Assembly (NCBI GenBank): GCA_965223435.1
Contig: CBDCWQ010000023.1
Coordinates: forward strand, 310,001-374,000
Direction of reading: 5' to 3'
DNA from: CBDCWQ01 sp965223435
GTDB taxonomy: Bacteria > Myxococcota > Kuafuiibacteriia > Kuafuiibacteriales > Kuafuiibacteriaceae
Length of the DNA stretch: 64,000 nucleotides
Below the pieces are notes generated by a model, which did no database searches, was not told where the DNA came from, and saw only the letters and a program-made list of their open reading frames with translations. A program made the position numbers and the translations under genes. This document shows, piece by piece, positions 27,980 through 37,040 of the stretch (its first letter is position 1; each line of letters opens with the position of its first letter).

Positions 27980-30900
27980 TCATCGGGTGACGGATATCTT
28001 GAGGGGGTCGGCCCAAACTTTCTGATCGTCGGTGTAGTAGAGGTAGGCTCTTGAAGCCGGACCGGTGTAATGCCCGGGAACGGTTGCGACCAGCTCCAGC
28101 GGAATCTCTTTCACTTCCTCGGGCTTCATGTCTCGGAAGTACAAGACGATTTCCCGAGCGCGCGTTTCGTAAAACGCGATGAGATTCTTTTCCTTCAGCT
28201 CCTTGAGCTGCCAGGTCTGAAAGGACAACCCACCGGGGAACCCAATGCGGGCCAATGTCATCGGCTGGCCCTGTTTTGTCTTGTTTGTGATGCGTGCCGT
28301 CAATCGCAGGGTCTCGCCCATCTTGAGGGCACTCTTGTTCAGGCGTGTCTCTAGGCCGATAACGGTTTTGGGATCGCTTGCCGGCTTCGTGGCCCGAAAG
28401 TCTACGGCAATGCTGTACGGTAAGGGTTCCTTGCCGCTGTGAACGAGTTCCACGGTGTTGGCCCCGGCCGAGAAGTATTGGTCCGGTACCGGTATCTCCA
28501 CCGGGTCTCGCTGCCCTGCTTCGTAGCTTCGCTCGGCAACCACTTGCCCGTTGACCTTCAGGACGACGGTGCCCGAGCCTTTCATTTTTCGGCTTTGTGT
28601 CGAATAGGTTGTGAGTGCTTTGAGTGCAAGCACGGTGGCCTGGGTTGCGCCCCAGGTTCCGTAGCCCCCGCGGGCTTTGACCAACCATCCGATACCTTTT
28701 CGAATCGGGCCTTCGTGTTTGTCAGTCTTCATCAGGGCAAGGAGACTCAAGCCCGTCGTTTCAACTTCGAGATTGCGTCCGGTGCTGCGGGTGATCGAAT
28801 GAACTTTACCGAGCCATTGGCCATCTTTGGCCTGCATCTTTGCAAGCCGGTGGGCTGCGGCTTTGCCTTCGACGCGTTTCGTCGGCACATTGAGAAGCGT
28901 GTTGACCGCTAGTGCCAGCAAGTAGGGATCGTTGGTTGTTTTTGCGACCTGAGCCTGGTGATTGATCTCGACGATCATGTCCGTGAAGCCCGCTTCGGTC
29001 ATGGCGTACACGATGTACGCATCGGTAAACTCTGGGTTCGCACGGCCAAAACTGTCGAGCGCCTTGGCATCTCGCTTAAAGCCTCCTTTGCCATTCCGCC
29101 GGCTCTTCAAATAGTCCACTGTTCGCGTGAGCATTTGCTCGTCGACATTCCCGTAGACCCGTTTCATGTCTGCGAACTCGAGCACACCATAGGCCGTAAG
29201 GGCCTCGTGTGCAGGTGCGCGACCGAACCATTCGTAGCCCTTGGTCTTGGTCTCGAACCCCACCAACCGTTTGTAGCCTTTGTCGAGCACATCGCTGATT
29301 CGGCTTACGAGTTCCGGGTCGGCGACGTTGTTGGTCCGGAGGTAGTCCATGACCATGATATTTGGATAGTTGCTGCTGGAGGTTTGCTCAAAACACCCAT
29401 AGGGTTGCCGAATCATACCGTCAAGGCCCGTGAGGAGTGTGGAGGTGGGGCTGGTGTAGACCGTCAGCTTGGCTTCTTTCGTACCGTCTAGGGCTTCGCC
29501 AAGGTCGAAGCTTAGAGACTCTTTCCTTGCGAGTTGCCCGCTCTTCGAAATACTTTGAGGAAACCCGAGTGGGACCACGTTGACCTCGCGTTTGAATTCA
29601 TCCTTGAGCCCGCCAGCGTCAGCCGCGAATCGAACCACCGATTTGCCGTGTTGCCCCGTGACGGTTAGGGGATAAAAGAGACTTTCTCTTTTGTTTGCGG
29701 CCAAAGACGGGGCAAAATGCACCGGATTATCGGGCGTCAAGTGCTCCCCGAAGCTTGCGTGAAGTTTCACATCAAGGGCTTCCTCCCGGTCGTTCGTGAG
29801 GGTCAAAGGGAGCTGCATGCGGTCGCCGGCGCTGACTTCCAGGGGGAGCTTGACGTTCATGCTGAACGGAAGGCTCGATTTGAATGTTTTTTCGGCGCGC
29901 CCCACGTTTTGGGCGCCGACCGACTCCGCGAAGACGCGGAACGACGAGATAGCGTCTGAGAGGTAGAAGGTCACGATTGCTTTGCCTTTTTTGTCTGTTC
30001 TTACGCGAGGGGCCCAGTGAATCGTTTCCCGGAAATCTGTGCGTACGCCGGAGAACGCACCGGTGTAGGTCGGCGCAGGGAACACGCGGACCGCGGCGAC
30101 CGAGGCCCACGCATCCTGCTTGTCGGCGGCATCGGCCCAATCCGCGTCAACTTCCTTGTCTCCGAGGATGAAACCGTCGGCGGGCTCCCGTCTCGGCCTA
30201 CGAAGTGCCCTCTTTTTTACTTTTTGGCGTCGGCGTGGCTCCGCTTCTCGTGCTTGCATTTCACGCGGGGCTACCACGGCGGCGTTTTCCTTGAGCTCTG
30301 CCTTCATGGCTGGCGCGGGCGGTGCGGCTGGCGGTCGCGGTCGGGCCATCGGGGCAGCTTCGGCAGCGGGCGGACGTGGGGCAATGGCCGCTTTGGGGCG
30401 GGGTCCGCCCTTCCGGGCGACTTTGGCAAGGTCCCTGCCGGCTCGACGACCTTTGCCGGCCCGAGGTCTGGCGCCGCTACCGTTGCGAAAGTGGCCGACT
30501 CCGGCCGTGCCAATCCCTTGAAGAGACGTGGCGTTGAGTACCTGCCTCCACTCAAACCTTCGATAGCCCCGCGCGCCCATCAAGAGTTCCAGGGCCAGGG
30601 CAGATTTGCCTTCCTTAAGGTCAAAGAAAAAATTGGGCTCTTCGATTTTACCGGGCAGTTCGGGCTCGAGCAGGAGTTTGCTCAGCATGTGGCCGGTTTT
30701 ATCGTCGGCAAAGCTGATCACCGTGTCGTCCACCACGGCCACTGTGATCTCGGCGGGCACCGGTTTGCCCGTTACATCGAGAGTCCGCACCGTGAGGGCC
30801 ACCTGCTCTCGGGGACTGTATCGTTTCTCGTCGGTTTCGAGCTTGACTTGCAGCGTGTTGCGTCGATTCCTAAATACCACCCTCTCGGCCAAAGGCTCGA

Positions 30901-32314
30901 GCTTGTCATTGAACACGGTCACGCGTGCGACGCCAGGGGCTTGGGCCATTGCTTCGTCTTTCGCTTTGAGATAAACGACTGACGGCTTACCTTCCATCAC
31001 CTGGACACGCGCAGAATCGAGCAGGTTTTCTCGCATCATGCCCACGACTGTGAGCGTTTGGGCCGCCGTACAACGGACCGCGATGCGAAGTTCTGCCTTT
31101 TCCCCGTCGAGGTCGTCGTAGGTGCGAAGCAGACAGCCGTTGTCGCTGGCCAGGGGCACGGAATAGCGTTCAGTCACGCCGACGGGGCGTGTGATTTGAA
31201 TTTTGTACTGCCTTCCTGTCGCCGGTGTGAAGGTTACCCGGCCGAGACCGAATTTATAGGTTCTCAGCTTGGCCATCACATTTCCCATGTCGTCGACAAT
31301 CTGGCCTTCGATGTCAGCGGCCTTACCGATGGTATTCTTAGCCTCAAAATAGAGCCGATTTTCCATTCCGGCGATGAGATGTCCGCCTTCGGGAAACATC
31401 GAAAGCTGGATTTTCTTCAAAACGATGGGAATGCGCTTGCTGATTGATTCTGTGATGCCCCCGTCGGAAACCAATACGCTCAAGATTCCGTCGCCGGCTT
31501 GAATCTGTTCGGGCAGCTTGAACTTGATGACCGCGCCGCCGTGTTTGTTTGTCTTGGCCCGGACGGGATCGAGGGCCTGTCCGTCGAGCTGGATTTGCCC
31601 GCGCAGCGGATGATTCCCCATGGGCTCACCGGTCGGACGTTTGATCTTGATGCTGGCTGAGACTTCATCGCCGGGTCCGTAGGCCTTGCGCACAAATTCG
31701 AGCTTCTTTTTGATTCGGGGTGCCTCGTAGGTACTGACCACAATGGGCCGCTCCGCTTTCTTCCCGTCTTGGGTTGTCACGCGAATCTGGTAGAGGCCCC
31801 CCTGCACGGTTTCCGGGATGATGAAGTCGTTGGTGGCCATGCCTTCTTGCGGCTGGACGCTTTTGCGGAGGACCGCGGCCCCCTTCGGGCTAATGAGCGC
31901 GTATTGAGTGAATGGACGAGCCGCGCCTCCTTGCAGGTTTCGCGTCTCGAGGTCCCACGTCTTGATCCAGATCGTCTCACCAGGCTTGTAAAGGGGTTTG
32001 TCGGTCTGAATGTGAATGCGGCGCCCGATGTGGTTCGAAAAGTATGTGCCGATCCTTTTCGTCAGATCCGCTGCGTTGGCAGTGGGCTCTAAGCGTGCGG
32101 AAGGCTTGGGGGCGGCCTCGGCTGGCGTGCGCCGGGTTGCAGACAACTCGTCGAGGTCCTTTGGGGTTCCTTTCGTCTCGGTGGACGACGCGGTCGGCGC
32201 TTTCTTGTCAGGCTTCGTCGGTGGCGGTTGGCACGCCGCGATGCTGAATAGAGTCGTCGCAATGACCATGCCTGAAATCGAAATCAACGCAGGGTGGGAT
32301 AATACTTTGGACAC
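27980..32314 (-). CDS. Bacterial alpha-2-macroglobulin lipoprotein
   Basis: 1,444-residue protease trap anchored in the envelope. GTG start with GGAGG six bases upstream; signal peptide ends SIAACQPP. In order: macroglobulin-type beta domains (residues 80-560, with IHIQTDKPLYKPGETIW and VTIAVVDDTVISF), a Pro/Ala/Arg/Lys-rich low-complexity stretch (about 605-715) where a bait region would lie, further macroglobulin domains (VRTDKKGKAIVTFYLSDAIS), the thioester motif GCFEQ at 973-977, the helical thioester-binding domain, and a C-terminal receptor-like domain. The intact Cys-x-x-Gln spacing indicates covalent trapping of proteases. No pbpC lies next door, unlike many bacterial homologues; a metzincin remnant lies upstream instead. 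Confidence 0.93.
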   Translation of the reverse strand: MSKVLSHPALISISGMVIATTLFSIAACQPPPTKPDKKAPTASSTETKGTPKDLDELSATRRTPAEAAPKPSARLEPTANAADLTKRIGTYFSNHIGRRIHIQTDKPLYKPGETIWIKTWDLETRNLQGGAARPFTQYALISPKGAAVLRKSVQPQEGMATNDFIIPETVQGGLYQIRVTTQDGKKAERPIVVSTYEAPRIKKKLEFVRKAYGPGDEVSASIKIKRPTGEPMGNHPLRGQIQLDGQALDPVRAKTNKHGGAVIKFKLPEQIQAGDGILSVLVSDGGITESISKRIPIVLKKIQLSMFPEGGHLIAGMENRLYFEAKNTIGKAADIEGQIVDDMGNVMAKLRTYKFGLGRVTFTPATGRQYKIQITRPVGVTERYSVPLASDNGCLLRTYDDLDGEKAELRIAVRCTAAQTLTVVGMMRENLLDSARVQVMEGKPSVVYLKAKDEAMAQAPGVARVTVFNDKLEPLAERVVFRNRRNTLQVKLETDEKRYSPREQVALTVRTLDVTGKPVPAEITVAVVDDTVISFADDKTGHMLSKLLLEPELPGKIEEPNFFFDLKEGKSALALELLMGARGYRRFEWRQVLNATSLQGIGTAGVGHFRNGSGARPRAGKGRRAGRDLAKVARKGGPRPKAAIAPRPPAAEAAPMARPRPPAAPPAPAMKAELKENAAVVAPREMQAREAEPRRRQKVKKRALRRPRREPADGFILGDKEVDADWADAADKQDAWASVAAVRVFPAPTYTGAFSGVRTDFRETIHWAPRVRTDKKGKAIVTFYLSDAISSFRVFAESVGAQNVGRAEKTFKSSLPFSMNVKLPLEVSAGDRMQLPLTLTNDREEALDVKLHASFGEHLTPDNPVHFAPSLAANKRESLFYPLTVTGQHGKSVVRFAADAGGLKDEFKREVNVVPLGFPQSISKSGQLARKESLSFDLGEALDGTKEAKLTVYTSPTSTLLTGLDGMIRQPYGCFEQTSSSNYPNIMVMDYLRTNNVADPELVSRISDVLDKGYKRLVGFETKTKGYEWFGRAPAHEALTAYGVLEFADMKRVYGNVDEQMLTRTVDYLKSRRNGKGGFKRDAKALDSFGRANPEFTDAYIVYAMTEAGFTDMIVEINHQAQVAKTTNDPYLLALAVNTLLNVPTKRVEGKAAAHRLAKMQAKDGQWLGKVHSITRSTGRNLEVETTGLSLLALMKTDKHEGPIRKGIGWLVKARGGYGTWGATQATVLALKALTTYSTQSRKMKGSGTVVLKVNGQVVAERSYEAGQRDPVEIPVPDQYFSAGANTVELVHSGKEPLPYSIAVDFRATKPASDPKTVIGLETRLNKSALKMGETLRLTARITNKTKQGQPMTLARIGFPGGLSFQTWQLKELKEKNLIAFYETRAREIVLYFRDMKPEEVKEIPLELVATVPGHYTGPASRAYLYYTDDQKVWADPLKISVTR

Positions 32315-32439
32315 GGGGAACCTCCGGAACGATGTGCCATACTAAACGCAGTGGACCGCGGAAAGATCTTTTGGGGGAAAACCTTGTAAGAAAGCGTTCT
32401 CATGGCGGGCACTTGCTCGATTCTCGCGCTGACTAGAGC

Positions 32440-32826
32440 CATTTCTTGACTGGGTGCGGGCGCACCACACTGACATCCAATTTGACCCTACCGGCGTTGT
32501 CGGACGATCACCCATGGTTGCGGGCACGGCTCTTTTGCACGAAATTGCCCACAATATGGGCTGCGCCCATGATCGAAAGAAACGCAAAAGAAAGCCTCTT
32601 TGAAGACTCGTACGGCTATGTTTTCTGGGCAGACGGACAAAGCCGATCCACGATCATGGCCAATGGGCCTTGGCGGGTTCCTTTTTTTTTGAATCCCCGT
32701 TTGAGCCATCAGCGTGTTCGCATTGGACGTACGGTGGAAGGACGATTGAGAAATACGGATGCGTGGAGACGATTTCGTAGATGGAAGCCGGGTCGCCCAT
32801 ATCGCTCTCAGATTTTTCTGCCATAG
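32440..32826 (+). pseudogene. Metzincin (reprolysin-like) metalloprotease remnant
   Basis: The plus strand reads VVGRSPMVAGTALLHEIAHN followed by MGCAHDR, an exact HExxHxxGxxHD zinc-binding motif of metzincins. The frame closes at TGA near 32603. In another frame it continues SYGYVFWADGQSRSTIMANG, which matches the family's Met-turn segment (TIMA), and then, after a T-rich frameshift near 32690, NPRLSHQRVRIG. It has at least two frameshifts and no start. It is a fragment between the alpha-2-macroglobulin and glycosidase-like genes. Confidence 0.72.
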
Positions 32827-32829
32827 TGG

Positions 32830-33303
32830 CAGCAGTTTGTGTTGCGAACTACAAGCTCAGAGGTCATTTCCAACCTTCCTCTTCGAACCGAAGACAATGA
32901 CGAAAACAAGGATGGTTACAGGACGCTGTGGATGAGATTGTCGACCAATGTGTATGATGAAGGTGTACAGGGTTCGTTTGACCTACGGCGCACAACTCAA
33001 GTTCACGGGTGCTATCACGCAATACAGGGATGCAAGACAAAAACTCGAAGTCTTTGATTGATGAATTCGCACAGGCACGTTACGCCATTTTGTCATAGCT
33101 GAAGACTGGTGCCTTCGGGCCAGACTGCCGAGGCACACATCCGACGCGTTTGATTCAAACGATTCTCTCGATATGCAATTTATCGGGCGACGTTGAAAGG
33201 GACTCCACGGTCTTGGCGTTTTTGAGCATTCGAGCCGGAAACCTGGATACTGGAAGGACCGGCTTTGTCGCCCACCGCATGAGGTGACCAAGGAGGATTG
33301 GGT
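32830..33303. other. Intergenic stretch with a possible gene remnant
   Basis: No supported gene. A 35-codon frame from ATG ATG AAG at 32951 (KVYRVRLTYGAQLKFTGAIT, to TGA at about 33060) looks codon-like. Its ATG overlaps the stop of another short open frame, as in a coupled pair, but neither has an identifiable product. AGGAGG at 33291-33296 is the ribosome site of the next gene. Confidence 0.4.
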
Positions 33304-35418
33304 ATGAGAATCAATGGCGCAATGATCGTATTGGCGGGCGTGATTCTTTTCCTTGGCGACTTGAGTTGCCGGCCGATTTTGATCCACAAAGGGCGGGGCC
33401 AAAATCCGCTTGTGATGGACCAGGCTCGAACCGCTTTGGTGGCCCCGCCTAAGGCGGCAAGGACAAGACCATCCCAGGATCGCAAAGCCGCGAGGCAGGT
33501 AGTGCATCGGTCGTCGGGGGCTAGGTCGCTGGTCCGCAGGGTCGGTCCCAGCCGGGTGCGCATTACGCCCGCCAGCCTCCGTTCAGGAGAGTCAGCCATC
33601 ATCACTGTAGAGGCGGACGTGCGCCCTGGGTGGCGGATTCGGTGGCGCTCTGCCTCAGGGGTTATTGGCGGCGAGGGGCTGCGGGTCAATTTTACTCCAA
33701 ACCCGGGGTTTATTGGTTCTGCCCGGATTCACTTCGAGGCGGGTCCATCGGATCGGTCCGAACTTGCGGGCCAGTTCTCGATCGAAGTGGGCCCACCATG
33801 GCCGAAGCTTGTCCTGCATCAAGTCGACGACAGCAGGCCTGGGCGTATCACTGTCCGCGGACGCGCTGAGGGCCTGCAATATCCAGAGAACCACCGAGTT
33901 GCGGCCTACGTTCACGCGGACATCTATTACAAGCTTCGAGGCAACCATGTGTTCTCTTTGGATGACGCCGGTGAGTTTCAGTTCAGTACGGGGCGCGGGC
34001 CATCCCTCGATCGTTTGGTCGTGCATCTGATCGAAAAAGGAGTCGACCCCAATGGTCCTGAGCACTGCCAGAATCTTCGGGATCGTGTTCCGGGGCAGTG
34101 TACCGGGCACTTTGATCAAGTCCGGGGCTCTGGTGCGCGGCTCCCCCTGAGGATGGATGTCGCCGGGTCTCTCGCTTTTGCTTCTTACCCTTTCCGTGGG
34201 TCCCGCCGGCACGGCAACCCGCAGATTCAGTTCCTGCTGAATCACTTTTCTCCGACGCCCATCACGAAGGGCGCCCCCACATCGAGGCTGATTCGAAGCT
34301 ATGGAAACAACGACCAGCTCTATCTGTATGACCAGGCGCTGGCGGTTCTCGCTTTCGCTCACGCCGGAGAAAAAGCGGGGGCCCAACGAGTTCTTGATGC
34401 GGTCCAGTATCTTCAGATTCGCGACCAGAGCCACCGGGATGGCTCCTGGTACTACTCCTACTATGGCGACGGCAGCAGCATCTACCCAGACGCCCCTTCT
34501 CACGGCCCAGAGGGTAAAGCCGACGGGTACACTTATGGCGACCGCCGGGTTTCGGGGGCTATCGCGTGGGTGGCCATGGCATTAAATGCCTATCGCCTAA
34601 AGTTCAACGACCAACGGTATGATGACATGTGGCATCGCGTGATGGCCTATCTGGTTCGAGCCAGGATGCCGGCCCGAATCGCGGGCGTTGAGTCCCAGCC
34701 GGTTCGGTTTCAGCAGGTCGATCTGCCCCGGACTGTTTGGAACGAGTCGACCGTTGCGGCCGTGGAGCACAACCTAGATGCTTATTCGGCGCTCTACTAC
34801 TACGCTCGACTGTCCAAGAAGGCGGAGTACCAGGAGATCGCTCTGAGTATCCGTCGGTTCGTGGAAAGTCTCTGGGTGCCAAAACTCAAAGGTTTTTATG
34901 CAGGCTTCGTGACCTCAACAGGTAAGCCCAATACAGAGGACCTCTACTTGGACACGCAAACGTGGGGGCTTCTGGCATTTGCAGATTCTCACGAGCGCGT
35001 GGAGCGGTACAAAGTTGGTCTCGAGCGTGCCTGTGAGCTATTTTTTGAGCCGGCGGGATATCTGTCGCCCGACCTGACTGGCATCCCCGGATTTTTCGAT
35101 TGGCGGCCCCGTGATCCATCCCAGGCCAAAGGGCATCGAACTTTCGTGTGGACGGAGGGCACTTTGGGCTACATTCTGGCCGCCAATGTCGTAGCAGAGC
35201 AAACCGGTAATCGGCCAGTTTGCACCCGCTACGGTGTGAGTTACCGCGCCCAAGATTTCCTCGAAGCGATGGATCGACTTCAGGATCGAGACGGTGGCGT
35301 TCCGTACGCGACAAAAAATGCGATTCCTGGAGGCTTCAGCTCAGATGCTAGCGTTGCTGGGACTGCCTGGCTCTATTTCGCCAACCATGGTTTCAATCCT
35401 TTCCATCCTCGCTTTTGA
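33304..35418 (+). CDS. Exported six-hairpin (alpha/alpha toroid)-like protein
   Basis: 704 residues from ATG 33304, with AGGAGG seven bases upstream. The hydrophobic leader MRINGAMIVLAGVILFLGDLSC may be lipid-anchored, though the lipobox (DLSC) is imperfect. Residues 30-300 are beta-rich, with an Ig-like portion (PASLRSGESAIITV). Residues 310-700 show helical-hairpin repeats typical of six-hairpin glycosidase folds: YLYDQALAVLAFAHAGEKA, GAIAWVAMALNAYRLKF, DTQTWGLLAFADS, WTEGTLGYILA, ASVAGTAWLYFANHGFNPF. The probable role is carbohydrate processing at the surface. Active-site acids are not assigned. Confidence 0.75.
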   Translation: MRINGAMIVLAGVILFLGDLSCRPILIHKGRGQNPLVMDQARTALVAPPKAARTRPSQDRKAARQVVHRSSGARSLVRRVGPSRVRITPASLRSGESAIITVEADVRPGWRIRWRSASGVIGGEGLRVNFTPNPGFIGSARIHFEAGPSDRSELAGQFSIEVGPPWPKLVLHQVDDSRPGRITVRGRAEGLQYPENHRVAAYVHADIYYKLRGNHVFSLDDAGEFQFSTGRGPSLDRLVVHLIEKGVDPNGPEHCQNLRDRVPGQCTGHFDQVRGSGARLPLRMDVAGSLAFASYPFRGSRRHGNPQIQFLLNHFSPTPITKGAPTSRLIRSYGNNDQLYLYDQALAVLAFAHAGEKAGAQRVLDAVQYLQIRDQSHRDGSWYYSYYGDGSSIYPDAPSHGPEGKADGYTYGDRRVSGAIAWVAMALNAYRLKFNDQRYDDMWHRVMAYLVRARMPARIAGVESQPVRFQQVDLPRTVWNESTVAAVEHNLDAYSALYYYARLSKKAEYQEIALSIRRFVESLWVPKLKGFYAGFVTSTGKPNTEDLYLDTQTWGLLAFADSHERVERYKVGLERACELFFEPAGYLSPDLTGIPGFFDWRPRDPSQAKGHRTFVWTEGTLGYILAANVVAEQTGNRPVCTRYGVSYRAQDFLEAMDRLQDRDGGVPYATKNAIPGGFSSDASVAGTAWLYFANHGFNPFHPRF

Positions 35419-35473
35419 GCACCTATTCGAGCGTTCCTACTTGGGGTGCGCGGTCACCCACGATATACATGGT

Positions 35474-37006
35474 CTAGGGCGTCGTGCAGGAATCAGGTGA
35501 GTTCGCCTGGGCAGAGAATTCTTTCAGGATGGCCTCCTCGGCGGATCCCGGTTGCACCAACTGGCCCCCACCGTGCCCCACTGTCGCCGTAGGCTTAAGC
35601 ACTAAAAGCGGGTCGTCAAAACCATTTAAGAAGATCTGGGCAACTGTTCTTGCGGCAGAAAAGTTGGCGTCGTCGTCCGCCGACAGAATAAGACGTGTCG
35701 CGCCGGCGATGCCATCGCTCACATGGCATGCTTGACACGAAACAACAGCATTTGGATTGTTAAGGACCTTGGGCCAAACCTCGTCAACAAAATACGAACG
35801 CGAAGATACGCACATTTTCTGTTCAACCGCGAAGGCTTGTTCGCCGATGGTCATTGTACCGACACGGTTCGCACTATTCTTGTTTGCGGCCACACTGTAG
35901 GTGAGCATTCCATCTCCAACCCCTTTTTGGCTATCAACAGGAATCGTGATCCACGGAACGTTGCTTTGGGCCTGCCACGCACAGGTAGATGCGCTTGCCT
36001 TTACCGCAACCTGGCCGATCCCGCCGGCAGCAGAAAAAACCATTCTTGTTGCATCAAGAGTAAATGTGCAAGGCGCCGAGACGCCCGCTTGATTGAGCGT
36101 GACCTCCTGGTCTGCGATCATGATGCCACCCGAACGAGGTGTGGTCGCCGAGTTTGCCGCCACGGAATAGCTCACACGGCCATTGCCTTCGCCCTCAGAA
36201 GGCCCAGAGATGGTCACCCAGTCAAGAGATTCGGATGCCGTCCACTTACAACCGGCCGGAGCCGTCACATCCACGTTGCCGGTACCTCCTGCCCCATCTA
36301 CAGAAATCGTCTTGACCGACACGGAGTAATCGCAAGCAGAACCACCTTGATTGATTGAAAAGCTTTGCCCTGCCACCGCTAAGACACCATTACGGGCGCC
36401 AGGCGTGGTATTGGCCGACACTGTATAGGACACAGCCCCGGGGCCGGTACCCTCCGAGGTCGAAACCGTAACCCAATCCAACTTGTTCTCGACCGTCCAT
36501 CGGCATCCGTCGGCAGTTTTGACCATAAACATTCCTGTTGTACCCGCCGCCAACACCGAAGCACTGCTGGGATCCAGAGTATACATACAATCGATCTTGG
36601 TTTCAGCCCTGACCACATCCGTATAGGGAGACTTGAACCGCCGGTCCGTTGAACGCACCCGATACTCATAAAGCGTGCCGGGCGACAGCCCCCGATCCGT
36701 AAACGTAATCGTGTCCGACTTCAGTTTGGCAATCTGCTGCCAATCTGTTTCGTCTACCAATTTTCGTTCAACTCTAAAATCACGTTCGTTATCCGATGTG
36801 TCTTCCCACGTTAGGCGAATATCATTGTTGCTAAGAACTTCTATACCAAGATTCGTGGGCGCGTTCGGCATTCGAGGCTTGATGTAGTCAATTGTTGCGC
36901 CGATCTCACCCCCAGGCGAACAGGCGAAGCCAACAGCTAAGCCTGCAATCCACAGGATTGCCGATCTTGAAAGTGAAAGTGAGAGTGGAACTGTATTCGA
37001 TATCAT
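35474..37006 (-). CDS. Fn3/BACON lipoprotein with a single haem site
   Basis: 510 residues; the signal peptide ends VGFACSPG. One fibronectin-III domain (about 45-135, APTNLGIEVLSNNDIRLTWE, LSPGTLYEYRVRS) is followed by three BACON-type beta domains, each ending SL(D)WVT(I/V)S...GxGxVSYSVAANxxxxxRxGxxxIxxQxxxxxQ. A C-terminal cytochrome-c-like segment has CQACH (near residue 423) and a distal HGGGQL. BACON domains are thought to bind carbohydrate or mucin. It is the last gene of a three-gene minus-strand operon, 34 bases after the DUF1501 gene. It duplicates the N-terminal architecture of the operon's first gene. Confidence 0.87.
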   Translation of the reverse strand: MISNTVPLSLSLSRSAILWIAGLAVGFACSPGGEIGATIDYIKPRMPNAPTNLGIEVLSNNDIRLTWEDTSDNERDFRVERKLVDETDWQQIAKLKSDTITFTDRGLSPGTLYEYRVRSTDRRFKSPYTDVVRAETKIDCMYTLDPSSASVLAAGTTGMFMVKTADGCRWTVENKLDWVTVSTSEGTGPGAVSYTVSANTTPGARNGVLAVAGQSFSINQGGSACDYSVSVKTISVDGAGGTGNVDVTAPAGCKWTASESLDWVTISGPSEGEGNGRVSYSVAANSATTPRSGGIMIADQEVTLNQAGVSAPCTFTLDATRMVFSAAGGIGQVAVKASASTCAWQAQSNVPWITIPVDSQKGVGDGMLTYSVAANKNSANRVGTMTIGEQAFAVEQKMCVSSRSYFVDEVWPKVLNNPNAVVSCQACHVSDGIAGATRLILSADDDANFSAARTVAQIFLNGFDDPLLVLKPTATVGHGGGQLVQPGSAEEAILKEFSAQANSPDSCTTP

Positions 37007-37040
37007 ATTTACCTCACCAAAGGTTTTGTAAAAATAGTTA

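Noticed and set aside
30017..30982. 321-codon plus-strand open frame
   Set aside because: Antisense to the alpha-2-macroglobulin, including its low-complexity stretch.
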